In this document: positions 30,419-36,896 of the stretch, piece after piece
Numbering within the stretch: position 1 is the first letter of the stretch
How the letters are laid out: the number at the start of each line of letters is the position of its first letter
Assembly: GCA_022784805.1 (NCBI GenBank)
Contig: JALFYG010000131.1
Location: 1-36,896, forward strand
From: Spirochaetales bacterium
GTDB lineage: Bacteria > Spirochaetota > Spirochaetia > Sphaerochaetales > Sphaerochaetaceae
Reading direction: 5' to 3'
Length of the DNA: 36,896 nucleotides
Made by a program: the position numbers and the translations under genes
Notes under the pieces: generated by a model
Seen by the model: only the letters and a program-made list of their open reading frames with translations
Database searches by the model: none
Told to the model about the DNA's origin: nothing

Positions 30419-31174
30419 ATGAAATCACAGGCAATGGATGGGAGAAATAGCTTTGCATGGATTCTTGATGTAGCTGCAGAAGACACTACAGTATCCGGTG
30501 CTTCAACATCCCTTAAGGCAGGAAATGTAGTAGTTGTCACAGGAATGGCAACATCTGGATCTGGTTTTGGCGAAGATAAAGAGATGATTAACAAGCCTTT
30601 GCTGGTATCAAAGGATTTGACTCTTAAGGAGGGAGATAAATACAGACTTTGCAAGACCATCTTTATTGGTATGGCAAAAGATAAGTCTCTCAATAAGAGT
30701 AAGAATACTCAGGATGTAACTGTAGATGCAGACGCCGCTACTAATAACGTTTGTGACGGTCTTGTATCAATCTCCGGTTCGATTTCCTGTTCTTTCTCTG
30801 TTGACGGCGAGGGTTATGCATCCAACTATATCAAGAAGAGATTTGGAAACATCATTAAGATTGATGCAGAGGGAAAACCTACAATCATCAAAGGTTCTAC
30901 TACAGAGAAGGATTTAGTTCTCTTTGCATGGAACGCAAGAAATGCTGTAGCTGACGATACAATCGAATTCGATGTTGTACCTTGTTTGTTTACTTCCAAC
31001 AATCACAGTTCCTCTTACGGCTCTTCACAGTCCTTCGATATTGACTTTACAGGAAATGCTACAGATGAGAACGGATATGAGGCGGCTACTGTACAGATGG
31101 AGAAAGGACTTTCATTCGTCAAGCTCCTTTCTACAAACAGAGCAGGAATGGATAAAGACGCAAATATTGCATAA
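30419..31174 (+). CDS. Major tail tube protein, gpV-like
   Basis: A 251-residue beta-rich protein starting MKSQAMDGRNSFAWIL after AAGGAG. It lies between the tail terminator and the tail chaperones, the normal site of the tube gene. Sequence features include LKAGNVVVVTGMA, SISCSFSVDGEGYASN and SFDIDFTGNATDENGYE, fitting the tube fold (with a possible Ig-like insertion). It polymerises into the tail tube. Confidence 0.8.
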   Translation: MKSQAMDGRNSFAWILDVAAEDTTVSGASTSLKAGNVVVVTGMATSGSGFGEDKEMINKPLLVSKDLTLKEGDKYRLCKTIFIGMAKDKSLNKSKNTQDVTVDADAATNNVCDGLVSISGSISCSFSVDGEGYASNYIKKRFGNIIKIDAEGKPTIIKGSTTEKDLVLFAWNARNAVADDTIEFDVVPCLFTSNNHSSSYGSSQSFDIDFTGNATDENGYEAATVQMEKGLSFVKLLSTNRAGMDKDANIA

Positions 31175-31197
31175 ATAATTTTTGGAGGGGATAAAAC

Positions 31198-31563
31198 ATG
31201 AAAATCAAGACAAAGAATTTCAAGGTAAACGATGCAGGCAAGTTGGATGTGGAGTTGATCCACGACTTCTACCCTTTGGAAGAATATCCGGATGTGAAGC
31301 TTGTCTGTGAGCATATTAGAAATGCAGAGATGTCAAAGTATATTTCAGCAGATGATAAGTCTTTTGATATGGAAAAGATGTTTCGACAGAAGGTCAAGTC
31401 TGTAGAGGGTATAACTATTGAGGATGAAGAAGGACGTGAAATTGTCTGCAATGTAGATACATTGATAAAACTTCCAAATCCTACGTTCTCTGAAATCATT
31501 TCATCCACTTGTGCCCACTTGATTCAAAGCTACACTTTGACTGAGGCAGAAAGAAAAAACTGA
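31198..31563 (+). CDS. Tail assembly chaperone, gpG-like
   Basis: A 121-residue protein; the start MKIKTKNFKVNDAGK has GGAGGGG upstream. It has an acidic, helical C-terminus (TFSEIISSTCAHLIQSYTLTEAERKN). It is immediately before the tape measure and ends at a slippery site, as lambda G does. Together with its frameshift product it should chaperone the tape measure. It terminates at TGA 31561-31563 unless ribosomes shift. Confidence 0.82.
   Translation: MKIKTKNFKVNDAGKLDVELIHDFYPLEEYPDVKLVCEHIRNAEMSKYISADDKSFDMEKMFRQKVKSVEGITIEDEEGREIVCNVDTLIKLPNPTFSEIISSTCAHLIQSYTLTEAERKN
31554..31560 (+). other. Programmed -1 frameshift site A AAA AAC
   Basis: The canonical -1 slippery heptamer lies in the right frame for the gpG-like gene (codons AGA AAA AAC, then TGA). 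A shift gives the codons CTG ATA TGT, reading LICGWQAMKAGL and running into the 31581-31916 frame without a stop, to a fusion of about 239 residues. This is the lambda G/GT arrangement. Confidence 0.8.
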
Positions 31564-31580
31564 TATGTGGATGGCAGGCT

Positions 31581-31916
31581 ATGAAAGCGGGCTTGCTATC
31601 CATGAATGATCAGCCTGAAGCTGACAAAATATTGGGTATTACCTATGAAGGTGACTTAAGGGGAATTGAGGACGAGAAAGGCGTTATCGTTCCCCTTGAA
31701 CTTTCCTGGGAGGATATAACTAATTGTCGCACTGATTTTCTGTCTATCGCTTTCTCGTTATATTCCGATTGGGTTGTATTTAAGGTCTTGCCCAATGGAA
31801 AAGGAACTAGAGATGAAAGACCTACTGTCCTAGAAGCATTAAAGATTCTTACTTCAGAAGATAACCAATGGCAATGTTGGGAGATGGAGAAGCAACATGG
31901 CAAAGAACGAACTTAG
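31581..31916 (+). CDS. Tail chaperone T part (gpGT-like), reached by frameshift
   Basis: A 111-residue frame starting MKAGLLSMNDQPEADKI, in the -1 frame relative to the gpG-like gene and open back to the slippery site. No good ribosome binding site precedes its ATG, so it is probably made only as the C-terminal part of a fusion, as lambda GT is. It is acidic and globular and overlaps the tape measure start by 20 bp. Confidence 0.78.
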   Translation: MKAGLLSMNDQPEADKILGITYEGDLRGIEDEKGVIVPLELSWEDITNCRTDFLSIAFSLYSDWVVFKVLPNGKGTRDERPTVLEALKILTSEDNQWQCWEMEKQHGKERT

Positions 31917-34900
31917 ATTGATTATAACGGCTGATGGAAAAAGAGCGTTGGATACAATCGATGCTACAGAGAGAAATATTAAATCCCTGGGTTCTCAAAC
32001 TCTTAAGCTTGAACAGGATTTGAAATCCGGAATTGAAAGAACTGCTGGAATGGCTGATGCGTTCAGACAAATGAACGATGTAGTTAATAGATACGCCATC
32101 TCTATGAATGAACTCAATCCTGCAATAAGTCAAAATGAAGCTGCATTAAAAGCATGGAAAGCCATGATGGAGTCCGTCATAACGAAAGGCGGGGCTTTTG
32201 GAAGTGAGACTCTTGAATACATCAAGATGCAGTATGCATCGGTGGCTGAACAGATACAGAAAGCTACAGAGCAGATTACTAACGAATCCAAATCCATAGA
32301 AAATACAACCAAGAGTGTAGAGAAAGTATCAAAAGCTGCAACCAATTTGGCCGTAAATACAAAAAAAGCATCGAGTTATTGGTCGAAGCTGTTTGATACT
32401 ACAAAAAACGTCCTTCAGTTCCGTGTGATTATGAACGTAATCAATTCCATCGCCGGATTGAAGAACCTTTTGAAGGAGGCCTCTCAAGCCGCTGCAGAAG
32501 CAGAACAAAAATTTTCAAAACTTAATACTGTCTTTGGAAAAACAAGCAACGCAATGAGTAAGGCTATAAGCTTGGCTTCGAAACTTGGTGTTGCTACATC
32601 TACAGCAGCTTCTTCGCTTTCTACAGTTGGAGATTTATTGCAGGCGCAAGGGATGTACACAACAGAATCTCTTGAAACTGCTTATGAATGGATTTCTCAA
32701 TTTCAAGATATTATAGCTTTTAAAGATATCAATATGTCCCTTGAGGAGTTCGCTCAGAACTTCATGAGCGGTGCGGCAGGAAACCTTAGAAACTTTCGTA
32801 CATTCGGCTCCATTGTAAGGGAGAGCGCCGTTAATGCAGAACTTGCAAAGAAGGGCTTGGACAACCTTACAGGGTCGGAACTTGAACTAGCGAAGATGAC
32901 CACAAGGGCTGAGATGGCTCTTGAGCAACAAAAGAACGCTATCGGTGCTACTCAGAGAGAGTGGGATACCATGCTTTCCGTACAGAGGAGATACGAGGAA
33001 GCCATGATAAAATTCCAAGAGAATTTAGGGAACAGCCTCAACCCTGTTATAAAGATGTGGATGCAACTGAAGACTGTAATGTTGGAGGTGTTCACGGCAC
33101 AGCAGACATGGAACGAAAAGCAAAAGATGGTGGAGGAGAAGAAGGCTCTTGATACCAAATATGCAACGTTCGGTAAAGACGGAGAGATAGTCAACCAAAG
33201 CAATTATCTTGGATTCCGAAGCTATATTGATGCTGCCAATACGGCATACGTAAATGCATCTTCAGAAAAAAAGCAATTAAAAGTATTGAATGACCTCATG
33301 ATTTCAATACAGGAATATGGGGCGACCGTACCTGATTTAACAAGAACGTTTGCTGATATTGTAAAAAGCGGAGGTGCTATAGATTCGGACTTCTGGATAC
33401 AAGCCGTCGATTATGCCTCAGACTATCTATTAAAACTTCAAGAAATAAAAAAAGAAGAGGAGGACATAAACAATCTTCTTTCTAAAGCCAACCAAGCGGA
33501 TTCATTTTTTGAACAGATACAGGCCATAAAAGGTGTCGACCTTACAAATGTTTCTTATTATAATACCTTCATAAAAGCGCTTGATGAAGCAAATGCAAAC
33601 GGAATAACCGACAAAGAGGCATTTAAAAAAACAATAGAAGATGCATTATTCTTTGGACTTGGTGAAGCAAAGATAGATATAGATAGTTTGGGATTGTCAT
33701 TAATAGAGAAGACTTTTTCCTCAGACCCTTTCTTGGAGACATTGGAAAAGAGAAGGGATACATATAAGGAATTGTATGAGATATCCGTAAACTCCGGCAA
33801 ATACCAAGAAGAAGATGTGCAATTTATAGCAGAGGAATGGAAGAACGCAAACAAACAGATTGACGACTACATAAAGAAAAAAGACCTGCTTTCAAGCCTA
33901 TCTTCGGGTACTGCCGACTACACAAAGCAATTGGAACAAATGGGCATGTCTGAGTTCGAGAAGACTATTGACGATTTGAACAGAATGTTGGAGGGGGTTA
34001 CAGACAAAGATATCATTTCTGCAATAAATGCACAGATAGAAGCGTTTACTAAACTTACAGAAGCCACCAACGAATACAATGCAGAGCAGGAAATGAAGAA
34101 GAAGTGGGAGGATTTGGGTACTCAGGCTTCAGATTCTTTAGGTGAGTTCGGCACTTTGATTTCTTCTTTTGGTTCTGAAGGGATGCCTGATTTGTTGTCA
34201 ACTTTAGTTCAAATTGTGTCTCAAACAGAAGCGTTTACAAGATTATCTTCAATATTGACCGATTCAATTCTCCCTGTATTGAACGCTTTCTTGGAGCCTA
34301 TTATTCCTCTTATTGACCAGTTGTCTAGCATAATATCTAATCTAGCACAGTCGGTGCTGATCCCATTCTTTCCTATATTGCAAGGCATTTCTGCTGCTAT
34401 TGCAGGTCTGTTTGGTATTGTTGATGCTACGTTCTCAGCTATAGCTTCTTCAATAAAGTGGACGATGGGCTGGGCTTTAGGATGGATTGAAGATGCAGTA
34501 AATACTGTAGTGGGTTGGTTTGGAGGAGGTAAAGCAGATTGGGGATTTATTGATTGGAGAAACGAAAACCCAGGGCAAGTATTCAAGGATAAAATTAATA
34601 AAACGAACGATACTATAGAAAAGATTCTCGGCTATAGTATGGAAATCGCCGACAACACCTCCGACAATGACTTCGACACCTACAAGAAACTCTTGTTGGC
34701 AAAGGAGATTAACCAGGAGACTTACAATAAATGGACTGGCATGGATAGATACACTACACAGAGCCTTGCGAATGGTGTATCATATACTACAGGAAACAGA
34801 TCTTACGTAAACGTCAACAACTTGACCGTGCAGGTTCCTGAAGGAATGACATTGGTGGAATTCCTGAAGGGCATTGATGACTATAACAATGGCCATGGCC

Positions 34901-34929
34901 TTTATAGTGTAAATACATTGGTGAGTTGA
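31897..34929 (+). CDS. Tail tape measure protein, 1010 aa
   Basis: A 1010-residue protein starting MAKNELRLIITADGKRALD, typical of lambda-type tape measure proteins. Long helical, Ala/Gln/Lys-rich coiled-coil segments fill residues 1-700. A hydrophobic region (about 770-870; LLSTLVQIVSQ, IPFFPILQGISAAIAGLFGIV) is the usual membrane-inserting part, followed by GWIEDAVNTVVGWFGGG. Length sets tail length: about 1000 residues suggests roughly 150 nm. It overlaps the T part of the chaperone by 20 bp. Confidence 0.93.
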   Translation: MAKNELRLIITADGKRALDTIDATERNIKSLGSQTLKLEQDLKSGIERTAGMADAFRQMNDVVNRYAISMNELNPAISQNEAALKAWKAMMESVITKGGAFGSETLEYIKMQYASVAEQIQKATEQITNESKSIENTTKSVEKVSKAATNLAVNTKKASSYWSKLFDTTKNVLQFRVIMNVINSIAGLKNLLKEASQAAAEAEQKFSKLNTVFGKTSNAMSKAISLASKLGVATSTAASSLSTVGDLLQAQGMYTTESLETAYEWISQFQDIIAFKDINMSLEEFAQNFMSGAAGNLRNFRTFGSIVRESAVNAELAKKGLDNLTGSELELAKMTTRAEMALEQQKNAIGATQREWDTMLSVQRRYEEAMIKFQENLGNSLNPVIKMWMQLKTVMLEVFTAQQTWNEKQKMVEEKKALDTKYATFGKDGEIVNQSNYLGFRSYIDAANTAYVNASSEKKQLKVLNDLMISIQEYGATVPDLTRTFADIVKSGGAIDSDFWIQAVDYASDYLLKLQEIKKEEEDINNLLSKANQADSFFEQIQAIKGVDLTNVSYYNTFIKALDEANANGITDKEAFKKTIEDALFFGLGEAKIDIDSLGLSLIEKTFSSDPFLETLEKRRDTYKELYEISVNSGKYQEEDVQFIAEEWKNANKQIDDYIKKKDLLSSLSSGTADYTKQLEQMGMSEFEKTIDDLNRMLEGVTDKDIISAINAQIEAFTKLTEATNEYNAEQEMKKKWEDLGTQASDSLGEFGTLISSFGSEGMPDLLSTLVQIVSQTEAFTRLSSILTDSILPVLNAFLEPIIPLIDQLSSIISNLAQSVLIPFFPILQGISAAIAGLFGIVDATFSAIASSIKWTMGWALGWIEDAVNTVVGWFGGGKADWGFIDWRNENPGQVFKDKINKTNDTIEKILGYSMEIADNTSDNDFDTYKKLLLAKEINQETYNKWTGMDRYTTQSLANGVSYTTGNRSYVNVNNLTVQVPEGMTLVEFLKGIDDYNNGHGLYSVNTLVS

Positions 34930-34932
34930 CGG

Positions 34933-36896
34933 ATGAAAGCATATTACAACATCTACCTTACTATAGATGACGTCAGGGTGTGGATGAACAAGTACACATC
35001 CAAGATGTCATTTACATTCGCTGAAAATTTATGTTCGACTGCATGGAAGAGTGCAGTCGATACCGCATCATGCAAGCTCATATTCAACGACAGGAATGTT
35101 GTAGAGCTTTCCGACATCGTATCCAAGATTGTAGAGGCGCAGCAGTCTTTTCCACAAAAGGAAATTCAGTTTGAGGCTCTCAATGCAGACGAGTCCAAGA
35201 CTATATTCAGAGGCTCCCTCGACTTAGGTAAGCTTTCCATCGAGTCGTCAAAGATTCCTGGTTCTATCTCAATTACGGCAAAGTCTCCGATAGACAAGTT
35301 AGGCAAAAAGCCGAAGGCCAATTTTGTACTCTATCCTGCAACAGTAAAGGACGTTGTAGAGAGATGTGTAGCTGAAGCAGGTTTAGGCTTGATTGTCGAA
35401 TGGAAAGCTTCAATAAGCGGAAAACAGCTGGAAGTGCCTTTTGTAGTCACAGACGAAGATTCTGATACATGGAGAGACAAGATAGACACCCTTCTGATGG
35501 AGATGGGAGGGTGTACGCTGTCGTTTGACCACAACGGCAACAAAATCTACATCTCCAAGGTAAACGATGAATCCAAGGCTTTTTCCGACATCCCAGTCAA
35601 CTACCACGTCCAAAGCAAACTGAAGTCAACCACAACAAAGTTTGCAAAGGATGGAGTAGTCGTATCATACGGCAACTTGAAGATATCTAAGGATCAGACT
35701 GTATATTATCATGATATAAATCTGGAAAAAAAAGATTTATTCTTAAAAGGCGATGAAATCGCCCCCGGCGTCTACTATCCGTTCGATTCGGATATAACAA
35801 AAGCGTTTGAGGAATATCAGGCAAGCAACCTTGATTACGGCACTCTTATAGGCAACACAAGGAAAGCAAACAACCATATCAACCTCTTCTATGTAGACCC
35901 TGCATCGACAAAGGTCACCATCATAGCTTCTGATATGAATGGCAAAGGTGTCAGTGATTGGTATTCTAATGAAACATTCATATCCAAAGAAGGTGGATTT
36001 ACTTACCCTGGTGGTGGTGCTTTCTATCCAAGAAAGGCATGGCTTTGTTTTAAGAACAATACTGAAAAATCAGTAAACATCACGCAGTTCTCTATAAGTG
36101 GCGACACCTATTACTCCGATGCAGAGTATCGTATAGTCATGCCATTGGATTGTGAGGATCCCGAAGAGTACAGTGCCAAATATATTGCAGACACGGAGAC
36201 TGCAAAGACTCTAGCATCTTTTCTGATGAACCAAAAGCGCTTTGGCTCCGATACCTCTACATGGACTGAGAGATGGGAGAACCACTCTCTAGGAGACAAG
36301 GTAAAAATTCAGCATAAGAGCGGAAACATCATCAACGCCGTTATAGTAAAGAAAGAGTCTATTATTTATGGCGATGAGCTTTGGGCGAAGATTACCGCAG
36401 TAAGTCTTGATGGTTGGAGCTATGAGCAACCTGCATTGGTACAGAACAATGTGCAGAGTCCTAGTATTTTAGACCCATACGAAAACGCAAAGAGGAACGG
36501 ATATACAGGCTCCAGGGAACAGTGGGAGAGCAGAAACGATATATTCTACCTATGGTCTTCTTCCGAAACCGAATTGAAGCCGAAGAAGAGGGCTTTTTGG
36601 AAACTAGGTGGAAAGTGGATGCTGTTCAAGAATCTTCCCGTGGGTGACTTCGGTATGCAGGACTGGATGAAGTCTTGGGCTGAAGTCATGGCCGATAGGA
36701 CTGAGGAATACAATTATCTTTGGGCTAAGGTCGGACTTGATGGGGAGCCGTTCTTGTTGCAGGGTGTCAGCCCTATGGACTTCTCCTTCGTAGTATCCCC
36801 TTCCAACTATGTGGTGAACCCACGCAACCTTTCTGCCATCACTCTTACTATAACCCTATCCAGGCAGAATGGAATCAAGGGTGTTTCCTCTTTGGA
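34933..36896 (+). CDS. Large tail-tip / baseplate protein (runs off window)
   Basis: The frame opens at 34933 (MKAYYNIYLTIDDVRVW), 3 bp after the tape measure stop, and stays open to the window edge (654 codons so far), so the C-terminus is missing. It is beta-rich with no signal peptide. Early segments (TRVWMNKYTSKMSFTFAE-like) suit a tail-tip/hub protein; a later AKRNGYTGSREQWE is like the G-x-TG-x-x-x-W motifs common in phage tail proteins. Lambda order (after H) suggests a gpM/L/J-like tip or receptor-binding region. Family not certain. Confidence 0.75.
   Translation, partial: MKAYYNIYLTIDDVRVWMNKYTSKMSFTFAENLCSTAWKSAVDTASCKLIFNDRNVVELSDIVSKIVEAQQSFPQKEIQFEALNADESKTIFRGSLDLGKLSIESSKIPGSISITAKSPIDKLGKKPKANFVLYPATVKDVVERCVAEAGLGLIVEWKASISGKQLEVPFVVTDEDSDTWRDKIDTLLMEMGGCTLSFDHNGNKIYISKVNDESKAFSDIPVNYHVQSKLKSTTTKFAKDGVVVSYGNLKISKDQTVYYHDINLEKKDLFLKGDEIAPGVYYPFDSDITKAFEEYQASNLDYGTLIGNTRKANNHINLFYVDPASTKVTIIASDMNGKGVSDWYSNETFISKEGGFTYPGGGAFYPRKAWLCFKNNTEKSVNITQFSISGDTYYSDAEYRIVMPLDCEDPEEYSAKYIADTETAKTLASFLMNQKRFGSDTSTWTERWENHSLGDKVKIQHKSGNIINAVIVKKESIIYGDELWAKITAVSLDGWSYEQPALVQNNVQSPSILDPYENAKRNGYTGSREQWESRNDIFYLWSSSETELKPKKRAFWKLGGKWMLFKNLPVGDFGMQDWMKSWAEVMADRTEEYNYLWAKVGLDGEPFLLQGVSPMDFSFVVSPSNYVVNPRNLSAITLTITLSRQNGIKGVSSL

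Overview
The window is most of the genome of a temperate, lambda-like siphovirus of a low-GC bacterium, with strong AGGAGG-type ribosome binding sites and the standard code. The host cannot be named from this sequence. An integrase (19914-21158) sits beside a 3'-half tRNA-Gly(GCC) sequence (19776-19818) that has phage DNA on both sides. This looks like attP, so the DNA was probably read in its unintegrated form.

Left arm (1-18854, all on the minus strand, read right to left). An early operon starts at a repressor-controlled promoter near 18861-18889. It encodes a 54-residue protein, an excisionase-like HTH protein, a Sak4-like ATPase, a DUF669-type protein, a RecB/Cas4-like nuclease, a candidate structured RNA (15435-15580), an SF2 helicase and a Toprim-ATPase primase-helicase. 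An iteron-rich candidate origin (11508-11660) follows, then a PAPS-reductase-like PP-loop enzyme, small zinc-ribbon proteins and a VRR-NUC nuclease. A second operon starts at a strong promoter (8777-8805) that carries the same 12-bp operator element as the early promoter. It holds two small membrane proteins, a 402-residue protein with an IS110/Nop-like C-terminal domain, a broken Dcm methylase, a Dam-type methylase and then a 2.1-kb non-coding array (4171-6255). A MazG-like protein and a run of small accessory genes follow, down to a terminator at 57-88.

The centrepiece is the array. About 58 units of 36 bp each contain two short conserved boxes 18 bp apart, TTCACT(T) and a GTTTMTT-like box, separated by two variable spacers of about 9-10 bp. 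This is the layout of a TIGR (tandem interspaced guide RNA) array. The IS110/Nop-like protein upstream is the expected Tas partner and carries no visible RuvC or HNH nuclease. I therefore read 4171-8240 as a phage-borne, nuclease-less TIGR-Tas locus, apparently on a repressor-controlled transcript.

Centre (18855-21274): a cluster of TATCAG operators, a rightward XRE repressor, a terminator, integrase arm-type repeats, attP and the integrase. Right arm (21275-36896): terL, terS and a NUMOD-like protein run leftward, divergent from the rightward lambda-order morphogenesis genes. Those are a gpW-like joining protein, portal, S49 protease with a nested scaffold, decoration protein, major capsid protein, head-tail connectors, tail tube, tail assembly chaperone with an A AAA AAC -1 frameshift, tape measure, and a tail-tip protein that runs off the window.
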